Shown here one piece after another: positions 1 to 9,985 of a DNA stretch of 64,000 nucleotides. Both the position numbers and the translations under genes were made by a program. This DNA is from an uncultured Clostridium sp. (lineage in GTDB: Bacteria; Bacillota; Clostridia; TANB77; CAG-508), in assembly GCA_900554565.1 (NCBI GenBank), contig USHX01000001.1, positions 28,369-92,368 on the forward strand. The letters run 5' to 3'. Numbering within the stretch: position 1 is the stretch's first letter; every line of letters begins with the position of its first letter. The notes beneath the pieces are model-generated. The model saw nothing but the letters and a program-made list of their open reading frames with translations, made no database searches and had not been told where the DNA came from.

Positions 1-1010
1 AAAGGTACTATAAAGTTTAGATTTGTGTCAGTTGAATTAGAATTATCATAAATTTTTCTCATATTTGATGCTTCTGATGTAGCTGCAAGTAGGTTTTGCA
101 TATATTGATTTGTATATAATTTTCCATCTTGTTTTACTACATCGAACTTTTGTAAATACAAAGTATTTTGCCCTTTATTTATATATCCTTCTTTTACAAA
201 TTCAACTCCACCTAAAAGACCTTTTTCCAAAGTATCCCATCCTTGTTCATATGCATATTTGGCAGCGTTTTCTATTATTTCGCTTTGAGAATTTCCACTT
301 GCTTTTATGTTAAATGGATTATATACTGTTTTTTCTTCATATTCATAACCTTGTGATAAAACCGTTCCTTTTTTTCCTTGTTCTTGAATTAGTCTAGCTG
401 TTATAAAATATGGGTCTACTCCTGCTTTTTCTCCCGCTTTTATCAATATTTTGGCTGTTTCATCCCCACTTAAAAAGGTATCTTCAGTTATTGTTTTTAT
501 ACCATTTTCTGTTTGTGCTCCATCTGTGTATTTTAATTCTAAAAACTGAAAAATTTCATCATCTTTCAAAATATTTCTTGGATCCATTTCATATTTTATA
601 GCTTTGTCTGATGCACATAGCCATGTTCCATTATCAAAAGTTTTGTCTTTATCAATTTCACATTTCCAATCATCTGGATATTTTGAAGAATCTGGGATTA
701 AATTTAACGGATATTTTACATTATCTTTGTGTCCTTCATTTACTATTACATCATCCCATTCCAATTTTGTATAAAATAGCGTAAATGTCCAATTTGGATG
801 TTCTTCTTTTAGTTTATCTATTTGTTCTTTATATCCTGGATATTTCTTCTCATTTATGTTTTTCCCATTATAGGCTACATATTTTGGCTTTTCACTTTCT
901 TTTACTATTAATGTAACAGAAACAATTATTATAATTAAAATAGCAATTAATATGCTTATAATTTTTACTTGTTTTATATGACTTTTTAAAAAATCTAATA
1001 TTTTTTCCAT
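1..1010 (-). CDS. Membrane-anchored endo-beta-N-acetylglucosaminidase (GH73-like), 3' end cut by window
   Basis: The reading frame runs from an ATG at 1010 to the window edge without a stop, so the C-terminus is missing. A Shine-Dalgarno GGAAGG lies just upstream. Residues about 15-37 form one membrane anchor, followed by an extracytoplasmic domain. The motif order (a WTF segment, a MDPRN/IFQF region, then LIQEQG with a likely catalytic Glu) matches the glucosaminidase family that cuts the glycan strands of peptidoglycan. It probably acts at the outer face of the membrane in wall remodelling. No in-frame CGG is present. Family assignment is from recognised motifs; the substrate is inferred. 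Confidence 0.75.
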   Translation of the reverse strand, partial: MEKILDFLKSHIKQVKIISILIAILIIIIVSVTLIVKESEKPKYVAYNGKNINEKKYPGYKEQIDKLKEEHPNWTFTLFYTKLEWDDVIVNEGHKDNVKYPLNLIPDSSKYPDDWKCEIDKDKTFDNGTWLCASDKAIKYEMDPRNILKDDEIFQFLELKYTDGAQTENGIKTITEDTFLSGDETAKILIKAGEKAGVDPYFITARLIQEQGKKGTVLSQGYEYEEKTVYNPFNIKASGNSQSEIIENAAKYAYEQGWDTLEKGLLGGVEFVKEGYINKGQNTLYLQKFDVVKQDGKLYTNQYMQNLLAATSEASNMRKIYDNSNSTDTNLNFIVP

Positions 1011-1035
1011 CGTACCTTCCTTTATTATTAAAATC

Positions 1036-1077
1036 AAGTACCTAAAAAGCCTATTTTATTTAGCTTTCTAAGTACTT
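1036..1077 (-). terminator. Intrinsic terminator downstream of the DnaB-like gene
   Basis: Arms 1036-1050 and 1063-1077 pair over 15 bp. The two imperfect positions are G-U wobbles in the minus-strand RNA but A-C mismatches in the plus-strand RNA, so it serves the minus strand. It is followed by a short U tract. Confidence 0.7.
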
Positions 1078-1082
1078 TTATA

Positions 1083-2820
1083 TTATTGGTTATTTTGTTT
1101 TAATCTTAAGTATCCGAAGTTCTTCCCATACATTATAGGCTAAGTTTAATCTAAATAGTAATGTTGGTTTTGCCCCAGCTCTGTTTTTATCAACTACACA
1201 TGCATAATATCTAACATCTGGGTCATCATGTTTTTTTAAGTCAAAGAATTTTGTATCAACTTCATTTAGAGAATATTCATAATTTTGTAATGTATCTCTA
1301 TTAATTTGTTTTATTAAGCATAATGTATCTAAAACTTCTTTTACTGTTCTACTAACTGCCAAATCATTTACATTTAAGTTAACCGGAAGTGTTGAACTTT
1401 CTGTTAATTGAAGTGTAGAACATATGTATATATTAAAGTTTTGAGCTAAGTTTGAAAGTATAGTTGCTGTTTTCTTTAGTTCTTCCCCTATTCCTATATT
1501 AGCTGTATCTGTTTTTAATGTATCATAAAATACATATTCTATTTGTTCCTTGTAGTAATAGTTCATTATTACCTTTTTTAGTTCATCATTTGTGTGATCT
1601 GTTATGTTTATAAAGTAAATTGAGTTTGCTATTTCTTTATTTGCCCATTCTGTAACCGCAATAGTTTTTCTAAATTCTTCTGACTCTTCTGTTAGTCTTT
1701 TCACAAAATCTCCTTGTTTTTCTTCTGGTTTTCTTATTATAAATCCATCTTCATCAACTTTTGTTTTTTTAGGGTCATCTGCTCTGAATTTAAATTCTAG
1801 TAATTCTCCTTCTGTTTTTGATAGTTCTTGTCCATGTAGTTTTTGTATTTCTTTGTTATTTATTATTGTTGTTATCAAACATAATCTCATTTTTTCTTCT
1901 GACATTTCATTTGATATAATTAATACTTTCTTTTTATGTACTAATGCCACATGTGCTGCTATATCTATTGTGAATCTACTTTTACCTGAGTTTGATGGCA
2001 TTGCATATGCCATTGTTTCTCCTTTTCTTATTCCTTTAAATACACTTGTTAATATTGGAAATGGTAATGGTAATCCATTTCTTAAGTTGTTATCTCCTCT
2101 TTCAAGGAAACTTGTTAAATTTGTATTTAATATTGCTCTTTTAAACTTCTCAGTATCATTTACTTGAACAATTGCGCTTTCTACTTCTTCAACAGACATT
2201 TGGTCATATAAATCATATTTTGTTATTTCTACAACTTTTTCTTGTATATTTTTTATAGGAATTGCTAAATAGCTTTTTCTTAAGGCAAATATTTTTTTTA
2301 GTTCTATATAGATTTTTTCCATATTATATCTTTTGCCTTGTACTGCTAATTTTAGTTTACCTTTTAATTTATACACTTCTTCTGAATCTTTTGAAAAGTT
2401 AAATCCTGCTTTTGCTATTTCTGGTGTATATGCTCCACCTTCTGTGAATAATACACTTTTATATATATTTAATATTTCTGGATCTTCAAAATAACAATCT
2501 TGAAATAGAAAATAGAATTTTACTATTTGTTTTGGGTCATTTAATAATAGTCCCATATATGTATGTTCTAATGGGATATTGCTTAGTTCTGCTGGGTATA
2601 TACTTTTATTTTTTTCTTCTTTTTCTTCTCTTGCTTTTACTACTTTTTCTGCTGCCTTTGGTTGTTTCATTGTACTTAGTTTTTCCAACTTTCTTAATGC
2701 TTGTATGTAGTCTTTGTTTAATAAGTCTTGTTTTGTTTCTTCTATTAACATTGCGTTTTCTTTTGTTATTGGTATGTTGTTTATCATTTGGTATATTTGT
2801 TCTATTTTATCTTGTTCCAT
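1083..2820 (-). CDS. DnaB/RecA-like ATPase (SF4 helicase-type core), C-terminus ambiguous at a CGG codon
   Basis: About 576 residues. The N-terminal half is helical and unassigned. The C-terminal half carries a RecA-fold ATPase: Walker A PSNSGKS near residue 270, a beta strand ending ISNEMS, a Walker B-like segment VFYDTL and a downstream STLQLT strand like the DnaB core. This fits a replicative-helicase-like ATPase, but the N-domain is not that of typical DnaB and the substrate is unknown. Codon 569 is CGG (1114-1116). Read as a triplet the protein ends RILKIKTK at 1090. With a +1 shift it ends GYLRLKQNNQ at 1083, only two residues longer. I cannot tell which is used. It is divergent from rqcH. 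Confidence 0.7.
1114..1116 (-). other. In-frame CGG near the C-terminus of the DnaB-like ATPase (ambiguous)
   Basis: The context is CTT CGG ATA. Both the triplet and the +1 reading give an open C-terminus of similar length, so this site neither supports nor contradicts recoding. Confidence 0.5.
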
Positions 2821-2963
2821 AGTTTTTTCTCCTATTTATCTTTTCTTTTTGTTTTCTTTCATATTATATAATGAAACTAGCCTATTTACAATAGATTTTT
2901 TTAGAATTTTATGATATTATTATTTGGTACTAATTATTAACTTTAGAAAAGGAGAATTTAATT

Positions 2964-4638
2964 ATGGCCTTTGATGGAATCGTAACAAAAGCAATCGCAT
3001 CAGAATTACAACAACTATCTGGTGCAAGAATAGATAAAATATTTCAACCTACATCTAATAACATAGTTTTAGGTTTTTATTTAAATGGTACAAACTATGC
3101 ATTAAATATATGTACAGACTCTGCCAATTATAGAATAAATTTAACAACGCACACCAAGCCTAATCCAAAAGTTGCGCCTAATTTTTGTATGGTTTTGCGT
3201 AAACATCTTATTGGGTTACACATAAAAAATATTATAACCTCAAATTTAGAAAGGATTGTAACTATTGAGTTTGAAGGTCTTGATGAAATTGATGATTTAA
3301 TATCCAAAAAACTTATAATAGAGCTTATGGGTAAACATTGCAATATTATATTATTAGATGATGAAAATATAATAATAGATAGTTTGAGACATATAAACAA
3401 AGAAAATTCAAGACATATAGTTATTCCACATATAAAATATACATACCCAGAAATTTCAAAACAAAACTTTTTAGAATGTACTAGCTTTGCTGATTTTTCT
3501 AGCAAAGTTTCTGATGTAACTTCTATACCAAATGTATTTAATCGGAATAAGTAAATTTCAAGTAGAGTCTCTGCATTCTAATAATTTAGAAGATGCATAT
3601 TTAAAATTGAAAAAACTTGTAAACAATACAGACTCATTAAATTTAAAGTTTGAAACTTCTGATAAAAATTATTATTTGGTTGCTAGTCCAAATAATAAAT
3701 CATTCTCTTTGAACTTTTTTATAGATGATTTTTATTTTGAAAAAGAATCAAATGAAGAACTAAAGACTTTTAGAAATAGTGTTTTAAAACTAATTTTAGC
3801 TACTCTTAAAAAATATAAAACTAGATTAAAAAATATTAATGAAAAATTAGAAGCTTGTAATAATATGGATACTTATAGATTATATGGTGAATTAATTACA
3901 GCTAATCTATATAGAATTCCTAACAGAAATTCAAGTGAAATTGAACTAGAAAATTATTATGATAATAATAATTTGATAACAATTCCTTTAGATAGCAAGT
4001 ATCTCCCTAGTATTAATGCTAAAAGATATTTTAAGAAATACAACAAGCTAAAAAATGCTTTAGAAATTGTTGGCAAACAAAAAGAAGATACTATTAATGA
4101 GTTAAACTATATAGAAAGTATTGTTTATGAATTAGAAGCGGCTAACTCTATTGATGAAATATCAGAAATATTTGAAGAAATTTCTGAAAATGTTATTTTT
4201 GAAAATCAAACTAACAAATACAAAAATAAAAAGAATAAAAAATCAAAAGTAAAAAAATCTTCACTTACAAAAAATAAAAATGTACAATTTAATCCACATA
4301 AATACTCTATTGATGGCTTTACTTTTCTTGTTGGTAGAAATAATAAAGAAAATGATTATTTGACTATAAAATATGCAAAAAAATCAGATTTATGGTTTCA
4401 TACAAAAGATGTTCATGGAAGTCATGGTATTTTAGTTTTGAATGGCAATGTACCAAGTCAAGAAATTTTGGTTAAGTGTGCACAGATTGTTGCTTATAAT
4501 AGTAAAGCTCGACTTTCTTCTAATGTTCCAGTCGACTTTTGTGAAGTTAGATATGTGAAAAAGCCTAATGGCTCTAAACCTGGTATGGTTATTTATACTA
4601 ACAATTCTACATTATATGTAACACCTAATAATAAATAA
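2964..4638 (+). CDS. rqcH: RqcH/FbpA-type NFACT protein, needs +1 shift at CGG codon 194
   Basis: RqcH binds stalled 50S-peptidyl-tRNA complexes and adds C-terminal alanine tails in ribosome quality control. The N-terminus MAFDGIVTKAI, the NFACT-N domain, a central coiled region and the NFACT-R motif DLWFHTKDVHGSHG near the C-terminus are all present. AAGGAG precedes the ATG. The frame breaks at 3543-3545: read as triplets it stops two codons later, but skipping the C of CGG gives N-G-ISKFQVE, matching the conserved GIS motif of the family, and a 557-residue product of normal family length. No other defect is visible, so I annotate one gene across the break. It ends at a terminator. Confidence 0.88.
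3543..3545 (+). other. Putative +1 recoding site: CGG codon 194 of rqcH
   Basis: The context is AAT CGG AAT. Dropping the C gives GGA (Gly) of the conserved GIS motif; the zero frame meets TAA two codons later. Confidence 0.8.
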
Positions 4639-4645
4639 TAAAAGA

Positions 4646-4674
4646 CTTATAGTGTTTTTACTATAAGCCTTTTT
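4646..4674. terminator. Bidirectional terminator between rqcH and the 4680-5147 gene
   Basis: CTTATAGT (4646-4653) pairs with ACTATAAG (4660-4667) around a T-rich loop. A U tract follows on the plus strand, and a shorter one on the minus strand. Confidence 0.7.
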
Positions 4675-4679
4675 GTTAT

Positions 4680-5147
4680 TTACCAAAACATGATTAATGT
4701 AAATACTGTTGCTGTTAATATTTCTGCTTTACTCCATTCTGATGTAATAAGTTTTATTTCTTCTCCTTGTTTACTATCAACAATTGAAATTTTATATGAT
4801 GTAATGTCTTTTAATTCAAAATATGCACTAAAGTCTTGTGTTTTAGTTGCTTCAGTTGTGTTTATTTCTATATATTTTCTACCTGCCATTACATTTCTTT
4901 TTGAATAAAATTCTATTTGCACATATTTTCCTGTTAGGTAATCTTGTTCAGAATTTTTTATTATACCTTTTATCTTTCCATTTACCAATGTTGATTCAGC
5001 TTCTACTATTTCAACTTCTTTTGTGTCATCTAATCTTTTAATGTCTTTATATGAAGAGTTTAAGCCTACATTAATTAAGAATTCTGATAGCACAAAAAAT
5101 AATATTATCCATATTGCATATTTAAAAAATGTTTTCATTCTATTCAT
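4680..5147 (-). CDS. Small single-pass membrane protein, unknown function
   Basis: About 155 residues. The start is placed at 5147 because GGGAG lies eight bases upstream; a longer in-frame ATG at 5195 has no ribosome binding site. Residues about 8-25 form one hydrophobic anchor. The rest looks like an extracytoplasmic beta-rich domain (alternating patterns such as GKIKGIIKNS and YVQIEFYSK), resembling FxLYD-type domains, though this is only an impression. A second hydrophobic stretch lies at the extreme C-terminus. It converges on rqcH. No family is recognised with confidence. Confidence 0.65.
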   Translation of the reverse strand: MNRMKTFFKYAIWIILFFVLSEFLINVGLNSSYKDIKRLDDTKEVEIVEAESTLVNGKIKGIIKNSEQDYLTGKYVQIEFYSKRNVMAGRKYIEINTTEATKTQDFSAYFELKDITSYKISIVDSKQGEEIKLITSEWSKAEILTATVFTLIMFW

Positions 5148-5213
5148 TTTTATTCTCCCATTTTTGTTTTTTACTATTATATCAGTATTTTTCATATATT
5201 ACAAGAGTTACAT

Positions 5214-5242
5214 TTGATTTTTTATGTAAATCGTAGTATAAT
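5214..5242 (+). promoter_or_regulatory. Sigma-A-type promoter of the 5288 gene
   Basis: TTGATT at 5214-5219 and TATAAT at 5237-5242 are separated by 17 bp, about 45 bases before the start codon. Confidence 0.6.
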
Positions 5243-5287
5243 TAAGATGTATGGAAAAATCCTCAGTAGAAGAAAGAAGGTATGATT

Positions 5288-5638
5288 ATGGCAACGGCAA
5301 CAAAGGATTTAACTACTAAAGTTTTAAGAAAGGATTTTCAAAGAAAGGCTACTATAGAAACTATAATTGTTACTGGTAGTCAAGATGATGAAATATGTGA
5401 TTTTACCAAAAATTTCAAAATTTATTTTTGTAGTAAAATAGATAAGAAAGTGATAGAAGCTGTAACAAGATTTCTACAAAAGATGTTGGTAGATCTCCAC
5501 TTATCTTGGGATAAGTTAGATTACATATTTCCCGATTTAGATATATTCTCTGAATTGGTTTTTGAAAGAAAAAAAATAGATGAAGATGATAATTATATTA
5601 TCATTTACATCTACCCAAAGAATATTAAACTTCTTTAA
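5288..5638 (+). CDS. Hypothetical protein, 116 residues
   Basis: I prefer the second ATG of ATGATTATG (5288), because AGAAGG is then seven bases upstream; the first ATG would touch the binding site. The product is soluble and mixed alpha/beta, with no signal peptide or membrane segment. It has an acidic C-terminal half and a terminal strand-like segment (YIIIYIYP). I recognise no family. The good promoter, ribosome binding site and shared terminator with addA argue that it is real. It converges on addA. Confidence 0.6.
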   Translation: MATATKDLTTKVLRKDFQRKATIETIIVTGSQDDEICDFTKNFKIYFCSKIDKKVIEAVTRFLQKMLVDLHLSWDKLDYIFPDLDIFSELVFERKKIDEDDNYIIIYIYPKNIKLL

Positions 5639-5670
5639 AGAAGCAAGCGTACTACTTGCTCCTTTTATAT
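5637..5670. terminator. Bidirectional terminator overlapping the addA stop codon
   Basis: Arms 5637-5647 and 5655-5665 pair over 11 bp with one imperfect position, a G-U wobble on the minus strand. A T tract follows on the plus strand. It separates the convergent genes. Confidence 0.6.
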
Positions 5671-8600
5671 TTTTAAACTTTTTCCTAAATATACTGAATA
5701 AATATATTTCTTTGATACCTTCTTTTTGGTCGCAAACTCTAAAGCTCTTTGATAAAGTTCTAACTGTTTCTTATATTTTTTAATCAATTCATTTTCATTG
5801 CCTTTTTCAACATAATCAGTTTTATAATCAACCAAAACAAGTTCATCATTCTCATTTATATAATACAAATCTATAATTCCTTGTACCAAAATTTCGCTTT
5901 CAGTATCTTCTTCATAAATTTCACTTGCAGGAATATTAATATAAAATGGCCTTTCTTTATATAATTCTTTTGTGTTTTTACATTCTTCATAAATTTCTGA
6001 TTTAGTAAACTCAAGTATTTTATATGGATTAATATTTTCTAATTCTTTTGAGCTTATAATTTCTTTATCACATAGAGCTTGTAAAAATTTCTTTACTTTA
6101 TCTAAATCATATTCTTGATTATAATCTAATTTTTGCAAACACAAATGTATTAAAGTTCCTTTTTGCGCTCCTGTTAGTTTTTCTTTTTTTTCTTCATTTA
6201 TAAATGCTGGCTCTGGCAACTCTATTGTTTCATCTTTTCCAATTACGCCTTCTTTTTCTAATTTCATTTGTTTTAAGTTGGTAACAGATGTTTTTGTAGG
6301 AATTGTTGTTTCTAGTTGATATCTATATTTTTGATTCATTTCTTTTTCTAGTTTTTCTAAGTCCGATTTTTCAGTAGCCCTGCCCTCAAAGACTTTTAAG
6401 ACATCAACTTCTTCCCTATTTTCTTTTTTGGTTTCTTCTAAAATGTTTTTCTTTGAATGCACTTTCAAATCAATCTTTTGTGCATTTTCTTTTTCATATT
6501 CATATACTAACATTATCCAATCCAAGTATCTTTTATATTTTTTTACTAAAATAGGATTTATTTTATTTGAATTTTTTTCATATCGTTCTGCTTGCTCTGA
6601 AATTTTTTGATGTTCTTTTTCATAATCATTTGAAATTCCTGTTATTATTAGTTTTTCTTTTGCCCTTGTTAGAGCAACATATAATACTCTCATTTCTTCT
6701 GACAAGGTTTCTATATGCATTTTGTTTCTTATCGCTGCTTTAGATAGTGTATCATATTGAATTTGTTTATCATAATCTATGTATTTCACACCTATTCCCA
6801 TTTCTTGATGTAATAATACATTTTGATTTAGGTCCATCAAATTAAATTGTTTTCCAGTACTTGATAAAAATACTACAGGGAACTCTAATCCTTTGCTTTT
6901 ATGAATACTCATAATTCTTATAACATTGTCATTTTCACCTATTAGCTTAGCAGCTCCCATATCTCCACTGCTAAGTTTTAGCTTGTCTATGAAGTTTATA
7001 AAATTGTATAATCCTTTAAAATTTGAACTTTCATATTGTTTTGCTTTCTGAAAAAGCATTTTTAGGTTTGCTTGTCTTAATTCTCCATTTGTCATTAAAC
7101 CAACATAATTATAAAATCCTGTATCACTATAAAGTTTCCAAATAAATTCATCTAAAGCCAAATATTCTTGTTCTTCTCTCCAACCTTCTAATTTTTCTAA
7201 GAAGTTTTGTATCTTCGTTTTTAGATTTTGTTCAACTCCAATTATTGATTTTTGCATACATGTATAAAAATCTTCATATGGTGAAGCCAACCTTATTTGA
7301 ACTAGTTCATCATCTGTAAATCCTCCTATAAATGACCTTAGTACTGTAACTAGTGGAATATCTTGTATTGGATTATCTATAATTTTTAATAAACACATTA
7401 TTGTTTGAATTTCTATTGAGTCTAAATATTCTTGTGAACTATCTGAGAATACTGGCATTTCTAAGTTTAGTATTTCTTGTTCATATATAGGTGCAGTATT
7501 TGCTGTTGACCTTAATAAAACTACTATATCTTTATATTCTATATCTCTATATTTTTCTTTTTTTCTATCCCAAACAGGAAATTTGATTTCAATTAGTTTT
7601 TTTATTTTGTTTGCCACAAATCTTGCTTCAAGTTCTATATTTTCAACTCTTTCTTCTTCCAGCTCTTCTTGTTCTGTTTCTTCTATTTCATCTTGTTCTT
7701 TCAAATCTATAATGTTTATCTCTGTATCTAAATTTTGCCCAATATCTGAATAGCTTGCACCTAAATTTAAGTATTCATCTTGGTTATATTCTATATCTCC
7801 TAAAATATTACTCATAATATCTTGGAAAATTAGATTTGTAAAATCAAGTACATTTTCTCTACTTCTGAAGTTCTTAAATAATTGAATTTTCAAGTTGTCA
7901 TCTTTGGCTTTTGTTTCCTTGTTTTTATATGTATTATACTTATCTAAAAATAACTCTGGCATTGCTTGTCTAAATTTGTATATGCTTTGTTTTACATCTC
8001 CAACCATAAATATGTTGTTATTTCTTGATACTGCCTTTAAAATATATTCTTGTACCAAATTGCTATCTTGATATTCATCTATCGCTATTTCCTCATATTT
8101 TTCTTGATATCTTTTGGCTACTTGTGATGGTTTTATTTCTCCATTTTCTTCTTTTAATAAAATTTCAAGTGCAAAATGTTCTATGTCTGTAAAGTCTACT
8201 ATATTTTTATCTCTTTTTCTTTTTGAAAATTCTTTTCCAAACTCTAAAATAATTTCTTCTAGTTTTACCAATATTTCATACATATCATAAATGTCTTGGT
8301 TAGCTTGTTTTGAGTCACAAAATAGTATTTTGTCTAATACTTTGGTTAGCTTTTTCTTTACATCATCTCTTATTATTTTTGCCTCATCTTTTTTTGGTGA
8401 TTCTACTTTTTGTCTTGGCCATGTAACAAATTTGAAATCCTGATTTATGGTATATGCCTTATCCCAGCTATGTAAATTATTTTTTAGTCCTTGCATCATG
8501 TCTATATCATTTCTGATTGTTTGGTAAAATTTTTCTAATTCACTATCATAACTCAATTGTCTTGCTACTTCTTCTAAAGAGGTTATTCCATCTATAAGCC

Positions 8601-9274
8601 CTTCATCTACTTCTTTTAGTAGCTCTTCTCCCCATTTAGTTTTTGCAAAGTCTTCTTCTAACTTTCCTTGTAAATTGAACATTTCTATTTTTTCATTTAA
8701 CCATTTTTCCGGAAATGGACTGCTTCCTATATATGTATAGATTTTTAATATTAAATCTTTTAGTGGTGTATCATCTCTATAACTTGTGTATGTATTTATT
8801 AGTTTAGTAAAATTTTCATTTTCTTCTTCATATTTCTTTTCAAAAATGTCTTCTATTACTTCTTGTTTTAGCAGTTCTATTTCTGTTGTATCCGCAATTC
8901 TGAAGTTTGGAGATATGTTCTCCAATTCGTAAAAGTTATTTCTTACTACTTCTAAGCAAAATGAGTCTATTGTGCAAATACTGGCTTTATTAAGTAATGT
9001 TATTTGCCTTTGTAAATGCTCATTTCCTAAATCTTCATCTAACTTTTTGTATATTGCATCTAAAACTCTTTCTCTCATTTCAGATGCTGCAGCATTTGTG
9101 AATGTTACAACTAATAATTTGTCTATGTCTATTTTTTCATTTATTATTTTGTTTATTATTCTTTCTACTAGTACTGCTGTTTTTCCACTTCCGCGCCGCA
9201 GCTGCTACTAATATGTTTGAGCCTTTTTCATATATTGCATCTTGTTGTTCTTTTGTCCATTTTACTTCGCTCAT
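5665..9274 (-). CDS. addA: AddA helicase-nuclease subunit, needs +1 shift at CGG codon 28
   Basis: AddA is the UvrD-like helicase and nuclease subunit of the AddAB complex, which processes double-strand breaks for RecA. The N-terminus from ATG 9274 (GGAGAG upstream) reads MSEVKWTKEQQDAIYEKGSN, as expected. The frame then breaks inside the Walker A motif at CGG 9191-9193. Skipping the C gives AAAAGSGKTAVLVERI and joins 1,175 further residues, for a 1,202-residue product of normal length. Helicase motifs (DEYQDSN, GDVKQSIYKFRQ, SIHKSKGLEFP, VALTRAKEK) and the C-terminal nuclease motif VLVDYKTD are present. No addB is adjacent in this window. Without the shift only about 40 residues would be made. 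Confidence 0.9.
9191..9193 (-). other. Putative +1 recoding site: CGG codon 28 of addA
   Basis: The context is GCG CGG AAG. Dropping the C gives GGA, the first Gly of the GSGKT ATP-binding loop. Confidence 0.8.
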
Positions 9275-9335
9275 TTTAGCTCTCCTTTTTTATTTTTTTC
9301 TTTTGATATTTTATCATTTTATACTCTTAAATGTC

Positions 9336-9365
9336 AAAAAAAAGAAAGGAAAATTAATTTCCTTT
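9336..9365 (-). terminator. Intrinsic terminator of the 9354-9899 gene
   Basis: AAAGGAAA (9345-9352) pairs with TTTCCTTT (9358-9365), followed on the minus strand by C and a run of eight T. The stem overlaps the stop codon. Confidence 0.7.
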
Positions 9366-9899
9366 GCTTTGTTCTAAGGCTTCCAATCTTTTCATTAAGA
9401 ATTTTTGCTTTACTTTTCCATCAATAATATCTGGATACATTTCCTTTAAAAGTTTAAAAACTTTTTTAACTTTTGTAGATTTAATTCCAGATATACCAAA
9501 GTTGTAACTCATATAATCAAATTTTGGATATAACGCTTCTAGCGCTAAGATCATATTCCCAATTCCTACATATGAAATAAACTTTACTTGATATCCTTTT
9601 AAAACTTCAATAATTTCATCTTGTAACGACTTTGAAAATTTTTCAAAAAAAGATATATCTGTAGTACTCAAAGAATGGTCGCCTATTAGCTTTGTTTCTT
9701 CTTCAACTGCATATTCATTTTTATTTAGTACTAAATATATTAGCCACATTCTTGCTAGTAACCTATTTTGTGGTTCTGGCTTTTGTAATTTTACAATTGT
9801 TCTATATACTGCCTTTGAAACTTCCAAATTTTCCTTTCTTTCTTTTTCCACTTTTGCATTTGTTTTAACTTTTGCTGTCATGTTTTTAACTGTCACCAT
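9354..9899 (-). CDS. Hypothetical protein, 181 residues
   Basis: A basic, lysine-rich N-terminus (about residues 1-28) is followed by a helical, soluble body and a C-terminal motif rich in KVKKVFKLLKEMYP. I see no membrane segment, signal peptide or known catalytic motif and do not recognise the family. It has a near-perfect promoter (9941-9969) and its own strong terminator, so it is expressed as a single unit rather than with addA. GGGAGAG lies rather far (13 bases) from the ATG. It occupies the spot where addB might be expected, but its size and sequence are nothing like AddB. Confidence 0.6.
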   Translation of the reverse strand: MVTVKNMTAKVKTNAKVEKERKENLEVSKAVYRTIVKLQKPEPQNRLLARMWLIYLVLNKNEYAVEEETKLIGDHSLSTTDISFFEKFSKSLQDEIIEVLKGYQVKFISYVGIGNMILALEALYPKFDYMSYNFGISGIKSTKVKKVFKLLKEMYPDIIDGKVKQKFLMKRLEALEQSKGN

Positions 9900-9940
9900 A
9901 CTGTTCTGGCGACTCTCCCTTCTGCATCTAATGCATATAT

Positions 9941-9969
9941 ATTATAACAAATTTTGCAGAAAAAGTCAA
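9941..9969 (-). promoter_or_regulatory. Strong sigma-A promoter for the 9354-9899 gene
   Basis: On the minus strand TTGACT (9964-9969), a 17-bp spacer and TATAAT (9941-9946) match the consensus closely. Confidence 0.75.
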
Positions 9970-9985
9970 GTTATGTAAAGTGACT

